Origin: an uncultured Paracoccaceae bacterium
GTDB lineage: Bacteria; Pseudomonadota; Alphaproteobacteria; Rhodobacterales; Rhodobacteraceae
Direction of reading: 5' to 3'
Assembly: GCA_947493255.1 (NCBI GenBank)
Contig: CANLQK010000005.1
Coordinates: forward strand, 186,001-250,000
Length of the DNA stretch: 64,000 nucleotides
How positions within the stretch are numbered: position 1 is the stretch's first letter; the number at the start of each line of letters is the position of its first letter. Under the pieces are notes generated by a model that had not been told where the DNA came from, did no database searches, and worked only from the letters and a program-made list of their open reading frames with translations. A program made the position numbers and the translations under genes. Shown piece by piece: positions 18,109 to 27,846 of the stretch.

Positions 18109-19084
18109 TGCGTCCACACCGAAACGTCAGGAATGGAACCACCTTCCCGAAACCCCGATCGTCGTTTCCCCACTATGGCAATGGCCACCCAAACCAGTGG
18201 CGGTTGCGAAGTGGTATTTCGACAGTTGGTTTTTCATCACCATCAACCTGATGATTGTCGGGGTGTCGTTTGCGGCCCTCTATTGGGCAAGCCCGTCGTT
18301 TCAAACCACGTCAGACCCCGGCTTTTGGATCGCCGAAATTTGGCTTAGAAATGCTGTAATAGTGTCGATTGTGGCAGGTGCACTGCATCTTTGGTTCCAC
18401 AAATACGCGGTTCAAGGCACCGACCTAAAATACGACCCTCGGCCGCATCCTCGGAATGGGCGGATGTTTACGTTTTCCAGCCAACTCAAAGACAACATAT
18501 TTTGGACAATTGCATCCGGCGTGACCATTTGGTCGTTGTTTGAATCACTTATGTGGTGGTCCATGGCAAACGGTTATGCCGCAACCACCACGTTTCAAAC
18601 GAACCCTGTTTGGTTCATCGCAATTTTCTTCCTGATCCCGGTTTGGGAAAGTTTCTATTTCTACTGGATGCACCGTTTTCTCCACACCGATGTCATGTAC
18701 CGTTTCCACGCTCTGCATCACCGCAACAGCGACATTGGTCCTTGGTCTGGTCTGTCGATGCATCCTGTAGAACATATGTTCTACTTCGGCTCGGTGCTGG
18801 TCCATTTTGCGATTGCCTCACACCCTGTTCACATCATCTTTCATTTGGCGTTTTACGGGCTACTAGCCATCACAACGCACACGGGGTTCGAGGGCGTATT
18901 GTTCCGTAACAAAAAGCGTTTGCACCTGGGTAACTTTCACCACCAAATCCACCATCGCTACTTTGAATGTAACTACGGCAACCTTGATGTACCGTGGGAC
19001 ATTCTGTTCGGAAGCTGGCACGATGGCACTACAGACGGCAAAGAAAAACTCTCAGCACGCCTAAAATCGCGGAGACGTATATGA
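18098..19084 (+). CDS. Fatty acid hydroxylase superfamily (sterol desaturase-like) membrane protein
   Basis: This 328-residue membrane di-iron protein has several TM helices (about residues 40-60, 85-105, 135-160, 170-190, 225-250) and the histidine clusters of the family: HRFLHTD, HALHHRN, HPVEH and HHQIHHRYFECNYGN. The family includes sterol, carotenoid and lipid hydroxylases. The substrate here is unknown. It starts inside the end of the aldolase gene (11-nt overlap), so the two are translationally coupled. Confidence 0.87.
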   Translation: MPIDASTPKRQEWNHLPETPIVVSPLWQWPPKPVAVAKWYFDSWFFITINLMIVGVSFAALYWASPSFQTTSDPGFWIAEIWLRNAVIVSIVAGALHLWFHKYAVQGTDLKYDPRPHPRNGRMFTFSSQLKDNIFWTIASGVTIWSLFESLMWWSMANGYAATTTFQTNPVWFIAIFFLIPVWESFYFYWMHRFLHTDVMYRFHALHHRNSDIGPWSGLSMHPVEHMFYFGSVLVHFAIASHPVHIIFHLAFYGLLAITTHTGFEGVLFRNKKRLHLGNFHHQIHHRYFECNYGNLDVPWDILFGSWHDGTTDGKEKLSARLKSRRRI

Positions 19085-19149
19085 TCTTCATAGAAGACCT
19101 AAAACGATGGACAAGCACACGCCGCTTAGGACGAGGAAACAGGCTCTAA
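19081..19149 (+). CDS. Tiny ORF coupled to the hydroxylase-like gene (doubtful)
   Basis: An ATG that overlaps the upstream stop as ATGA opens a 22-codon frame (MIFIEDLKRW...GRGNRL) ending 35 nt before the acyl-CoA dehydrogenase. It is basic and has no recognisable motif. The coupled start is its only support; it may be chance or the remnant of a longer gene. Confidence 0.2.
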   Translation: MIFIEDLKRWTSTRRLGRGNRL

Positions 19150-19184
19150 CCCTGCACAATTCCTCTATCTGAAAGACATGTACA

Positions 19185-20348
19185 ATGACCGTTTATGGCC
19201 TAACCGAAGAACACACCATGATCGCGGATACCGTCCGCAGCTTCGTTGAAAACGAGATCTATCCCCACGAAGACCTTGTAGAACGCACCGGCGAAGTCCC
19301 CGCCGAAATCGCACAAGACATCAAACAAAAAACCATCGACCTTGGGTTCTACGCCTGTAACTTTCCCGAAAGTGCGGGGGGCGCGGGCCTGAACCACGTT
19401 GAATTTGCACTGGTCGAACGGGAATTAGGCCGTGGGTCGATGGCGCTCAATCACTTCTTCGGTCGCCCGCAGAACATCCTCATGGCCTGCGAGGGCGAGC
19501 AAATCGAACGTTACCGTGACCCCGCCATCAAAGGCGAACGTATGGACGCGTTGGCAATGACAGAACCCGGTGCGGGCTCGGATGTGCGTGGCATGAAATG
19601 CAGCGCCGTGCGCGATGGCGGCGATTGGGTGTTGAATGGAACAAAACACTTCATCTCTGGTGCAGACCACGCTGATTTCATCATTGTGTTTGTCGCCACC
19701 GGCGAAGATCAAACACCGCGTGGCCCCAAAAAACGCATCACAACCTTCCTTGTCGACCGCGACACACCAGGCTTCACCATCCGCGACGGTTACAAATCCG
19801 TGTCGCACCGCGGCTACAAAAACATGATCCTCGACTTCGACGATTGCCGCCTTCCAGACGCGCAAGTTCTTGGCGAAGTCGATGGTGGCTTTGCCGTGAT
19901 GAACGAATGGCTCTACGCAACCCGCATCACCGTCGCCACCATGTCCGTTGGCCGCGCACGTCGCGTGTTCGACTACGCCCTCAACTACGCCGCTGAACGC
20001 GAACAATTCGGCCAGCCTATCGGTAAATTCCAAGGTATCAGCTTCCAGCTCGCAGACATGATCACCGAGATCGACGCTGCCGACCTGCTCACCCTCGCCA
20101 GCGCCGACAGGTTGGACAAAGGCCTGCCCGCAAACCGCGAGATCGCCTCTGCCAAACTTTATGCCTCTGAAATGCTGTCGCGTGTCACTGACGCCGCCAT
20201 ACAAATTCATGGCGGGATGGGGTTGATGGACGATTATCCACTTGAACGCTTCTGGCGGGATGCCAGAGTGGAACGTATCTGGGACGGCACGTCCGAGATA
20301 CAACGTCACATTATCAGCCGCGAAATGTTGCGCGCACTCGGAGCCTAG
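19185..20348 (+). CDS. Acyl-CoA dehydrogenase family protein
   Basis: This 387-residue FAD enzyme should introduce a double bond into an acyl-CoA (or reduce one) with ETF as partner. Signatures are ALAMTEPGAGSDVRGM and the C-terminal REQFGQPIGKFQ and QIHGGMGLMDDYPLERFWRD. The catalytic Glu is not at the usual medium-chain position by eye; a HGGMGLMDDYPLE segment is present. The genes that follow (ArsC-like, acyl-CoA ligase, CaiD-like dehydratase) suggest one CoA-dependent pathway. Confidence 0.92.
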   Translation: MTVYGLTEEHTMIADTVRSFVENEIYPHEDLVERTGEVPAEIAQDIKQKTIDLGFYACNFPESAGGAGLNHVEFALVERELGRGSMALNHFFGRPQNILMACEGEQIERYRDPAIKGERMDALAMTEPGAGSDVRGMKCSAVRDGGDWVLNGTKHFISGADHADFIIVFVATGEDQTPRGPKKRITTFLVDRDTPGFTIRDGYKSVSHRGYKNMILDFDDCRLPDAQVLGEVDGGFAVMNEWLYATRITVATMSVGRARRVFDYALNYAAEREQFGQPIGKFQGISFQLADMITEIDAADLLTLASADRLDKGLPANREIASAKLYASEMLSRVTDAAIQIHGGMGLMDDYPLERFWRDARVERIWDGTSEIQRHIISREMLRALGA

Positions 20349-20352
20349 AACA

Positions 20353-20781
20353 ATGGACATCGTAATTCACCACAACCCCAACTGTGGCACATCCCGTAAT
20401 GTCGTGCGGATCGTCGAAGCCGCAGGCTACACGCCTCATGTCGTGGAATACCTTGATGCGGGTTGGTCCGAACCACAGCTGCGCGCCTTGTTTGCAGCGG
20501 CTGGCCTCACCGCGCGGCAGGCCCTGCGAACATCCAAGTCACCTGCGAAAGAACTCGGTCTTCTGGATGAAAGCGTTGGTGACGACGCCTTGATCGCGGC
20601 AATGCTCGAACATCCTGTCCTCGTGAATCGCCCCATCGTGGCCTGCAAGAAGGGTGTCGCGCTTTGTCGCCCCTCCGGTGCCGTTCTCGACCTTCTGGAC
20701 ACATGGCCCGAGGCCCCGTTTCTAAAAGAAGACGGTGACCCTATCATTGATGAACAGGGAAACCGCGTTGAGGGTGCATGA
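20353..20781 (+). CDS. arsC: ArsC-family (arsenate reductase-like) protein
   Basis: The 142-residue protein begins MDIVIHHNPNCGTSRN with the nucleophile Cys11, and has arginines in RTSKSPAKELGL, VNRPIV and ALCRPS that correspond to the anion-binding arginines of plasmid R773-type ArsC. Glutaredoxin would be the reductant. It starts 4 nt after the acyl-CoA dehydrogenase stop. There is no arsB, acr3 or arsR beside it, so a housekeeping redox role is possible. Confidence 0.85.
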   Translation: MDIVIHHNPNCGTSRNVVRIVEAAGYTPHVVEYLDAGWSEPQLRALFAAAGLTARQALRTSKSPAKELGLLDESVGDDALIAAMLEHPVLVNRPIVACKKGVALCRPSGAVLDLLDTWPEAPFLKEDGDPIIDEQGNRVEGA

Positions 20782-20810
20782 TCTTCGATCAGCGCCTGCG
20801 GCGGGCAGGG

Positions 20811-20862
20811 GAAAGGGGGCAAGCCCCCTCGCGCTGACGCGCTCACCCCCGGCGCCACCAAA
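20811..20862. repeat. Palindromic (REP-like) intergenic element
   Basis: GGGGGC-AA-GCCCCC (20815-20828) and GCG-CTGA-CGC (20831-20840) are followed by CACCCCC and the palindrome GGCGCC, ahead of an AT-rich tail. Two neighbouring hairpins with a G/C-rich core and an AAATAT flank also occur at 35735-35795, so these may be members of one dispersed repeat family. Confidence 0.5.
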
Positions 20863-20884
20863 TATGATGAAATTGGAAGTATAA

Positions 20885-22900
20885 ATGGCACGTTCTCTTT
20901 CACGATTATTGCGTCCTAAGTCGATCGCGGTCATTGGCGGCGGCGCTTGGTGCCGTTCTGTCACCGAACAGTTGGTAAAGGCAAAATTCACCGGCGAGAT
21001 TTGGCCCGTCCACCCCCGCGCCGAAGACGTCTGCGGGCTGAAGGCCTATCCAACCGCGATCGATCTACCTGCGGTCCCTGATGCTGCTTTTGTTGGCATT
21101 AACCGCGACGCCACTGTCGGAGCGGTCGAACGCCTTGCGCGAATGGGTGCCGGTGGCGCGGTCTGTTTCGCCAGCGGTTTTGGCGAAACGGACGATGGCC
21201 AACAAGCCAATACACGACTGCTAGCCGCCGCCAAAGACATGCCCATTCTTGGGCCAAATTGTTATGGCATGATCAATGCGCTGGATGGCGCCATGTTGTG
21301 GCCAGACCAGCACGGTTGCACCCCTGTAGAAAAGGGCGTCGCGATCCTGACGCAAAGCTCGAATATCGCGATCAACCTGACCATGCAGAAACGGGGTCTC
21401 CCGATCGCGTATATGGTGACCTGCGGAAATCAGGCCCAACTCACCATGGCCGAACTTGCGCTCGACCTCCTCGACGATCCCCGAGTGACAGCGATCGCCC
21501 TGCACATCGAAGGGTTTTCCGACCTTCCCGCATGGCAAAAATTGGCGCGAAAGGCACATGCCCAGAACGTGCCAATCATCGCGCTGAAAGTCGGAAAATC
21601 GACCGAGGCGCAAACCGCAGCCATCTCTCACACCGCCTCCCTAGCGGGAAGCGACGTGGGCGCCGATGCATTGTTAACTCATCTTGGCATAACCCGCGTC
21701 AACGACCTCCCTTCAATGATCGAAACGCTGAAGGTCCTGCACGTATCTGGCCACCTAAGCTCTGGGCGGATAGCTTCGATCAGCTGCTCTGGCGGCGAGG
21801 CCAGCCTTATCGCCGACATGGCCCATGGCACAGGGCTCACCTTCCCGCCATTGACGCCCACACAGCACAGTGGTCTGTCCAACGCCCTTGGCCCTAAGGT
21901 CACACTGGCCAACCCACTCGACTATCACACCTATATTTGGCGCGACACAGAGGCCATGACTCGCGCCTTTTCCGCCATGATAGACCCTAATCTGGCGGTC
22001 ACGTTCCTTATCGTTGACTTCCCCCGCGCCGACACGTGCGACCCATCCGACTGGGACTGTGCCATTCAAGCCGCCATTAGCACCAAGGCGGCAACAGGCG
22101 GCACCATCGCAATGGTCGCAACACTACCTGAACTGATGCCCGAAGCCGTGGCAAAACAATTGATCGAAGGCGGGATCATACCATTGAACGGGTTACACGA
22201 AGCATTAGAAGCCGCGCGCGCGGCGCAAAAAATCGCACCGCAAGACGCAGACGTGATCGAACCCGCGCCCGCGCTCCAACCAGAAACACTGTCAGAGGCC
22301 GAAGCGAAATCAATTCTGTCCAAAGCAGGTGTGCCCGTTCCCCGATCTTGGAGCGGGGACCTGGGCACATTGACCCAACACGCCGAAGACCATCGCGGAC
22401 CATTCGTATTGAAATCGGTCGGACTCGCTCACAAAAGCGAAACTGGGGGTGTCGCCCTATCCCTTGCCGATGCGGCCGCCGTCAACGCTGCAGGTGCCGC
22501 CATGACGGGCGATGCATTTCTTTTGGAAGACATGGTGACAGATCCAATCGCTGAATTACTCATCGGGGTAACCAAGGATCCCGCCCATGGTTTCGTCTTA
22601 ACGCTCGGCGCCGGAGGAATTTTCACTGAGCTTCATAAAGATAGCGCATCCGTTCTCGTTCCTGCCACCCGCGAACAACTAAAACAGTGTCTATTCAAGC
22701 TCAAAATCACTCCAATCCTGCAGGGCTACCGAAACCAACCGCCCGCAAATATCGAAAGCGTTCTCGACGCGGTTGAGGCGATACAGTCCTATGTCATCGC
22801 CCATCAATCCACGCTCGAGGAACTCGAAATCAACCCTCTCATCGTGACGCAAAAATCAGTGGTCGCCGTCGATGCGCTCATAAGGAAATCCCATGACTAA
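20885..22900 (+). CDS. ADP-forming acyl-CoA synthetase (acetate-CoA ligase family)
   Basis: The 671-residue protein fuses the alpha and beta parts of NDP-forming acyl-CoA synthetases: a CoA-binding Rossmann domain (SIAVIGGGAW), succinyl-CoA synthetase-like domains with the phospho-His segment AISHTASLAGSD at about residues 245-256, and an ATP-grasp domain from about residue 465 (FVLKSVGLAHKSETGGV). There is no GNAT domain, unlike Pat/PatZ. It overlaps the CaiD-like gene by 8 nt. The CaiD-like neighbour suggests a role similar to the carnitine-CoA ligase CaiC; the substrate is inferred only. Confidence 0.88.
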   Translation: MARSLSRLLRPKSIAVIGGGAWCRSVTEQLVKAKFTGEIWPVHPRAEDVCGLKAYPTAIDLPAVPDAAFVGINRDATVGAVERLARMGAGGAVCFASGFGETDDGQQANTRLLAAAKDMPILGPNCYGMINALDGAMLWPDQHGCTPVEKGVAILTQSSNIAINLTMQKRGLPIAYMVTCGNQAQLTMAELALDLLDDPRVTAIALHIEGFSDLPAWQKLARKAHAQNVPIIALKVGKSTEAQTAAISHTASLAGSDVGADALLTHLGITRVNDLPSMIETLKVLHVSGHLSSGRIASISCSGGEASLIADMAHGTGLTFPPLTPTQHSGLSNALGPKVTLANPLDYHTYIWRDTEAMTRAFSAMIDPNLAVTFLIVDFPRADTCDPSDWDCAIQAAISTKAATGGTIAMVATLPELMPEAVAKQLIEGGIIPLNGLHEALEAARAAQKIAPQDADVIEPAPALQPETLSEAEAKSILSKAGVPVPRSWSGDLGTLTQHAEDHRGPFVLKSVGLAHKSETGGVALSLADAAAVNAAGAAMTGDAFLLEDMVTDPIAELLIGVTKDPAHGFVLTLGAGGIFTELHKDSASVLVPATREQLKQCLFKLKITPILQGYRNQPPANIESVLDAVEAIQSYVIAHQSTLEELEINPLIVTQKSVVAVDALIRKSHD

Positions 22901-23675
22901 CCCCATCAAAACCCGCCGCGATGGCGCGATCCTCGAAGTCACGCTTGACCGACCCAAGGCAAATGCAATCGACTTGGCTACGTCAAAGATAATGGGCGAC
23001 GTCTTTGCGGATTTCCGTGACGATCCAGAGTTACGCGTCGCCATCGTCACCGGCGCAGGCGAAAAATTCTTCTGCCCTGGTTGGGACCTGAAAGCAGCAG
23101 CCGACGGTGACGAAGTCGATGGTGATTATGGCGTCGGCGGCTTCGGTGGCCTGCAAGAATTGCGCGACATGAACAAACCCGTCATCGCAGCCGTAAACGG
23201 CATCTGCTGCGGGGGTGGGCTTGAACTCGCGCTTTCCGCCGACATTATCCTCGCAGCCGACCACGCAACCTTCGCCCTGCCTGAAATCCGGTCAGGCACT
23301 GTCGCCGATGCGGCCTCGATCAAATTGCCCAAGCGCATTCCCTATCACATCGCGATGGAGCTTCTATTGACGGGCCGTTGGTTCGACACCACAGAAGCTT
23401 TGAATTGGGGCCTTATCAACCACACCTACCCTGCCGCGGACCTTATGGATCAAGCATGGGACATGGCACGTCTTCTCGCCTCTGGCCCGCCACTCGTCTA
23501 TGCGGCCATAAAGGAAGTTGTGCGTGACGCAGAAGACACCAAGTTCCAAGACGCCATGAACCACATCACCAAACGGCAGCTCGCAAGCATTGATAGGCTC
23601 TATTCCAGCGAAGACCAGCTAGAGGGCGCGCGGGCATTCGCAGAAAAACGCGATCCCGTTTGGAAGGGAAAGTAA
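22893..23675 (+). CDS. caiD: Enoyl-CoA hydratase family, carnitinyl-CoA dehydratase-like
   Basis: The 260-residue crotonase-fold enzyme resembles CaiD of Escherichia coli through LDRPKANAID, FRDDPELRVAIVTGAGEKFF, GWDLKAAA and the C-terminal FAEKRDPVWKGK. The two glutamates known to act in CaiD are present, in GGGLELAL and FALPEIRSG. Carnitinyl-CoA dehydratase interconverts carnitinyl-CoA and crotonobetainyl-CoA. The substrate is inferred from similarity. The gene is coupled to the acyl-CoA synthetase and abuts the convergent aroQ without a gap. Confidence 0.8.
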   Translation: MTNPIKTRRDGAILEVTLDRPKANAIDLATSKIMGDVFADFRDDPELRVAIVTGAGEKFFCPGWDLKAAADGDEVDGDYGVGGFGGLQELRDMNKPVIAAVNGICCGGGLELALSADIILAADHATFALPEIRSGTVADAASIKLPKRIPYHIAMELLLTGRWFDTTEALNWGLINHTYPAADLMDQAWDMARLLASGPPLVYAAIKEVVRDAEDTKFQDAMNHITKRQLASIDRLYSSEDQLEGARAFAEKRDPVWKGK

Positions 23676-24107
23676 CTACAACCGGCCCACAACATCGCGT
23701 AGCGCAATCGCATATCCTTCTACACCCTTGCCTGCGATCGTCAGATCAGCGCGCAAAGAAACGTAGGAATGATGGCGGAATTCTTCGCGTTTATAGATGT
23801 CCGAAATATGGACCTCGGCAACCGGACCATCAAACATATTCAAGGCATCCAAGATCGCGACGGATGTGTGGGTATAGGCCGCGGGGTTCAGCACAATCGC
23901 CGCAGCTGTTTCGCGCGCCTCTTGGATCCACTCCACCAACTGGCCTTCATAGTTGGACTGTTTGCAAACGGCATCAAACCCCAGCTCAGCCGCCAGCGCA
24001 GTAAACTCGCGTTCCACATCGGACAGTGTATCGCTGCCATAAAGCTCGGGTTGGCGGGTCCCCAACATATTCAGGTTTGGGCCATTCAGAAGAAGTATGT
24101 GTTTCAT
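23676..24107 (-). CDS. aroQ: 3-dehydroquinate dehydratase, type II
   Basis: AroQ dehydrates 3-dehydroquinate in the shikimate pathway. The 143-residue protein has the family start [21 protein letters not shown] with the catalytic Tyr in [16 protein letters not shown], the conserved [12 protein letters not shown] and the catalytic His in EVHISD. I start at MKHILLLNG; the upstream in-frame start would add MALGRR. It ends exactly at the ECH stop, so convergent genes share no spacer. Confidence 0.96.
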   Translation of the reverse strand: MKHILLLNGPNLNMLGTRQPELYGSDTLSDVEREFTALAAELGFDAVCKQSNYEGQLVEWIQEARETAAAIVLNPAAYTHTSVAILDALNMFDGPVAEVHISDIYKREEFRHHSYVSLRADLTIAGKGVEGYAIALRDVVGRL

Positions 24108-24185
24108 ACGCCGACCTAAGGCCACCTAGCCGCGCTTGGCAAGTATCCAACTTGCACTTACCCGCGCACTACGGCACCAAAAGGC

Positions 24186-25043
24186 ATGACAAAAACACTT
24201 CTTTCCTTCGGCCACGGCTTTTCCGCCCGCGCCCTCACACCACTTTTGGATGACAGCTGGCGCATCATTGGAACCACCCGCAGCGAAGAAAAGGCAGCGG
24301 CTCTTTTGGCGACTGATGTCGAACCTAGGATCTGGCCGGGTGCCGAAATGACCCCAGCGCTTAACGCCGCGACGCACCTATTGATCTCCGCAGGCCCAAA
24401 CGAAGATGGCGACCCTGTTCTTGCCGAACTCCGCGAAAACATCATGGCCCGCCGCGATCAATTCGAATGGGTCGGTTACTTGTCGACCACCGGTGTTTAC
24501 GGCGACCACCAAGGTGGCTGGGTCGATGAAACCACCCCACTTAGCCCGTCAACCAAACGCGGTCAGCTGCGCGTCGAAGCTGAATCCGCGTGGCAGGCTC
24601 TTGACCTCCCGCTTCACATCTTCCGTCTCGCTGGCATCTATGGGCCCGGGCGCGGACCATTCTCAAAGGTGCGCAATGGCACCGCCCGTCGCATCATCAA
24701 ACAAGGTCAGGTATTCAGCCGCATTCACGTCGACGACATTGCGCAAGTTCTTGCAGCGTCCATCGCACAACCGAACCCAGGCGCAATCTACAACCTGTGC
24801 GACGACGACCCAGCGCCACCAGAAGACGTCATCGCACATGCCGCCGAACTTCTCGGCATGCCAATTCCGCCAGCCGTTGATTTTGAAACCGCAGACATGA
24901 CCCCCATGGCGCGCAGCTTCTACGCCGAAAGCAAAAAGGTGCGGAACGACCGGATCAAAACTGAATTGGGCGTCACCCTGCGCCACCCCGATTACAAATC
25001 AGGCCTCGCTGCACTTTTGGCCGCTGAAACGCAGCCCCATTAA
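24186..25043 (+). CDS. SDR-family NAD(P)-binding protein (YeeZ-like)
   Basis: This 285-residue extended SDR protein has an N-terminal nucleotide-binding segment (LLSFGHGFSARAL), a YLSTTGVYGDHQGGWVDE segment near the usual active site, and FRLAGIYGPGR. The canonical YxxxK motif is absent, so an epimerase reaction is uncertain. The gene is divergent from aroQ and is followed 63 nt later by the sodium channel. The substrate is unknown. Confidence 0.8.
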   Translation: MTKTLLSFGHGFSARALTPLLDDSWRIIGTTRSEEKAAALLATDVEPRIWPGAEMTPALNAATHLLISAGPNEDGDPVLAELRENIMARRDQFEWVGYLSTTGVYGDHQGGWVDETTPLSPSTKRGQLRVEAESAWQALDLPLHIFRLAGIYGPGRGPFSKVRNGTARRIIKQGQVFSRIHVDDIAQVLAASIAQPNPGAIYNLCDDDPAPPEDVIAHAAELLGMPIPPAVDFETADMTPMARSFYAESKKVRNDRIKTELGVTLRHPDYKSGLAALLAAETQPH

Positions 25044-25106
25044 CCGCAACCGCTTGCCCTTAGCCCTCTGCGTTGCCATATCCAAACCAGCACAAGGGAC
25101 ACCCGC

Positions 25107-25874
25107 ATGACGCTTCGCGAAAAAACCGCCAATTATCTTGAAACACCATTTGTCGGTAACTTCATCATCGGGGTTATCCTGTTCAACGCCGTGATCTTAG
25201 GGTTGGAAACCTCTGATGCCGTGATGAGCCGGATCGGCGGCCTCATTCATACACTCGACCGGCTTTGTCTCATTATCTTCATCATCGAAATTGTTGCAAA
25301 ACTCTTCGCCTACCAGTTCCGGTTCTTCAAATCCGGCTGGAACATTTTCGACTTTCTGATCGTCGGCATTGCACTGGTTCCAGCCGCACAAAGCCTATCA
25401 GTTCTGCGGGCACTGCGTATCCTGCGGGTATTGCGTGTCATCTCTGCAACCCCATCGCTACGGCGCGTGGTCGAAGGTTTCCTAACCGCGCTACCAGGCA
25501 TGGGCAGCGTGTTCATGTTGATGTCGCTGATCTTCTATATCGGCTCTGTTATGGCCACAAAACTCTTCGGTGAAACGTTCCCTGAATGGTTCGGCAGCTT
25601 GGGCGCCTCCGCCTATAGCCTGTTCCAAATCATGACACTTGAAAGCTGGTCCATGGGCATCGTGCGCCCTGTGATGGAACAGTTTCCTTATGCATGGGCG
25701 TTCTTCGTCCCCTTCATCATGGTCACAACATTCGCAGTGGTGAACCTACTGGTCGGCCTGATTGTGAACTCTATGCAAGACGCCCACCAGGAAGAAGCAA
25801 ACGAAGCCACAGACACCTACCGCGACGAAGTCATGCGTAAACTAGAAGCTATCGAAAAACGTCTGCCGAAATAG
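25107..25874 (+). CDS. Voltage-gated sodium channel, BacNav type
   Basis: The 255-residue subunit has one six-TM channel unit: S1-S3 at about residues 18-92, S4 at 98-113 with four gating arginines at three-residue spacing (101, 104, 107, 110), S5 at 126-150, the selectivity filter TLESWSM at 177-183, S6 at 195-222 and a C-terminal coiled-coil tail (225-255). This filter is the one known from bacterial sodium channels such as NavAb, so a homotetrameric Na+ channel is expected. In marine alphaproteobacteria it may serve Na+ homeostasis, motility or pH response. Confidence 0.93.
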   Translation: MTLREKTANYLETPFVGNFIIGVILFNAVILGLETSDAVMSRIGGLIHTLDRLCLIIFIIEIVAKLFAYQFRFFKSGWNIFDFLIVGIALVPAAQSLSVLRALRILRVLRVISATPSLRRVVEGFLTALPGMGSVFMLMSLIFYIGSVMATKLFGETFPEWFGSLGASAYSLFQIMTLESWSMGIVRPVMEQFPYAWAFFVPFIMVTTFAVVNLLVGLIVNSMQDAHQEEANEATDTYRDEVMRKLEAIEKRLPK

Positions 25875-25922
25875 CGGGACGGCGGGCGGGGCGCCTTCGC
25901 GCAGCGAACAGCGTCGCCCTCG

Positions 25923-27830
25923 TCACGCCCGTTGGGTCAAAACCTCAACACCCAACACATCCAAAACCTTCGCCTCAATATGTTCGGCATTCATCGCCGC
26001 AGCATCATACATATCGCGCGGGCTCGCGTGGTCGATAAACGTATCGGGCAACACCATGCTGCGGAACTTCAGCCCGTGATCAAACACGCCCTCATCCGCC
26101 AGCAACTGCGCTACATGTGACCCGAACCCGCCAATTGCCCCTTCTTCGACAGTGATCAGTGCTTCATGATCCGCCGCCAATCCCAAAATCATATCGCGGT
26201 CCAACGGCTTGGCAAATCGTGCATCTGCAACGGTCAATTCGATGCCGCGTGCTGCTAAGGCCTCAGCAGCTTTCTCCACTTCCTGCAATCGAGTCCCGAA
26301 TGACAAAACGGCAACCCGAGATCCTTCACGGATCATCCGGCCCTTACCAATCTCCAACGGTTGTGCGTCTTCCGGAATCTCAACGCCCACACCTTCGCCA
26401 CGCGGGAACCTGAACGCTATGGGGCCATCGTCATGCGCAACAGCCGTGGCCACCATACGCACCAACTCGGCCTCATCCGCCGCTGCCATCACAACAAAAC
26501 CCGGAAGGTTCGCCAAAAACCCAACATCAAACGATCCCGCATGGGTCGCGCCATCGGCCCCAACCAGCCCAGCGCGATCAATCGCAAACCGCACCGGTAA
26601 CCGCTGGATCGCAACATCATGTACAACTTGGTCATACCCACGTTGCAAGAACGTCGAATACAACGCGCAAAACGGTTTCATCCCGCCCGCTGCCATGCCC
26701 GCACAAAACGTCACTGCATGTTGCTCGGCAATGCCAACGTCAAAACACCGCGACGCGAACTTGTTCATGAACCGGTCCAGCCCAGTGCCATCGGGCATCG
26801 CGGCGGTCACGGCGACAACCTTGTCGTCCTTCATCGCATGTTTGATCAAACTATCCGCGAACACAGACGTGTAGCTTGGCGCATTGCTTGGCGCCTTCTT
26901 TTGCTCACCCGTCACCACATCAAACTTGGCCGTCGCATGGCCTCGGTCTGCACGGTGTTCCGCGTATCCCTTACCCTTCTTGGTGATCGCATGGATCAAA
27001 ATCGGCCCCGTCGCGCGGTCCTTAACCGTCCGCAACACTGCCAACAGCTGTTCCATATCATGGCCATCAATCGGCCCTAGGTAGCTAAACCCTAATTCCT
27101 CGAACAACGTGCCGCCCACGGTCATGCATTTCAGCATCTCCTTGGCTCTCCGCGCACCCTCTTGGAAAGGTTCCGGCAAAAACGAAACCGCGCCCTTGGC
27201 TGCGGCCTTTAGTTCCTGAAACGGCGCGCCCGCATATAAGCGCGATAAATACGACGACATCGCGCCCACAGGTGGGGCAATCGACATCTCATTGTCGTTC
27301 AAAATCACGATCAATCGTTTGCCCAAATGGCCCGCATTGTTCATCGCCTCATAGGCCATACCTGCCGACATGGACCCATCACCGATGATCGCAATTGCAT
27401 CGCCGCCTTCGCCACCCAAATCACGGGCAACGGCAAACCCCAAGGCCGCAGAAATCGACGTGCTCGAATGGGCGGCCCCAAAACAATCGTATGGGGATTC
27501 AGACCGTTTCGTGAACCCGCTCAACCCGTCCTTTTGGCGCAAAGTACGAATACGGTCGCGGCGGCCCGTCAAAATCTTGTGCGGATAGCACTGGTGCGAC
27601 ACATCCCAAATTATCTTGTCTTTCGGGGCATCAAACACCGCATGCAAGGCCACTGTCATTTCAACCACGCCAAGCCCAGCGCCCAAATGGCCACCCGTCT
27701 CGGACACCGCCGAAATCGTCTCCGCGCGCAGCTCATCAGCCAGTGTCGACAGCTGAGCATCGCTCAACCCGTTTAGGTCACTCGGCAGATCAATCTGATC
27801 CAACGTCGGGGTATGTGGTCGATCAACCAT
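25923..27830 (-). CDS. dxs: 1-deoxy-D-xylulose-5-phosphate synthase
   Basis: Dxs joins pyruvate and glyceraldehyde 3-phosphate in the first step of the MEP isoprenoid pathway. The 635-residue protein has the family motifs [17 protein letters not shown], the TPP-binding [16 protein letters not shown], the catalytic His region YHxx-equivalent ([16 protein letters not shown]), [13 protein letters not shown] and the C-terminal transketolase-like domain. It lies 16 nt after ispA, so precursor supply and prenyl synthase are made together. Confidence 0.97.
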   Translation of the reverse strand: MVDRPHTPTLDQIDLPSDLNGLSDAQLSTLADELRAETISAVSETGGHLGAGLGVVEMTVALHAVFDAPKDKIIWDVSHQCYPHKILTGRRDRIRTLRQKDGLSGFTKRSESPYDCFGAAHSSTSISAALGFAVARDLGGEGGDAIAIIGDGSMSAGMAYEAMNNAGHLGKRLIVILNDNEMSIAPPVGAMSSYLSRLYAGAPFQELKAAAKGAVSFLPEPFQEGARRAKEMLKCMTVGGTLFEELGFSYLGPIDGHDMEQLLAVLRTVKDRATGPILIHAITKKGKGYAEHRADRGHATAKFDVVTGEQKKAPSNAPSYTSVFADSLIKHAMKDDKVVAVTAAMPDGTGLDRFMNKFASRCFDVGIAEQHAVTFCAGMAAGGMKPFCALYSTFLQRGYDQVVHDVAIQRLPVRFAIDRAGLVGADGATHAGSFDVGFLANLPGFVVMAAADEAELVRMVATAVAHDDGPIAFRFPRGEGVGVEIPEDAQPLEIGKGRMIREGSRVAVLSFGTRLQEVEKAAEALAARGIELTVADARFAKPLDRDMILGLAADHEALITVEEGAIGGFGSHVAQLLADEGVFDHGLKFRSMVLPDTFIDHASPRDMYDAAAMNAEHIEAKVLDVLGVEVLTQRA

Positions 27831-27846
27831 AAGCCTAGACTTTCCT

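Noticed and set aside
19425-20360. 311-codon minus-strand frame antisense to the acyl-CoA dehydrogenase
   Set aside because: No domain is visible; the plus-strand protein is a textbook acyl-CoA dehydrogenase, so this is a shadow.
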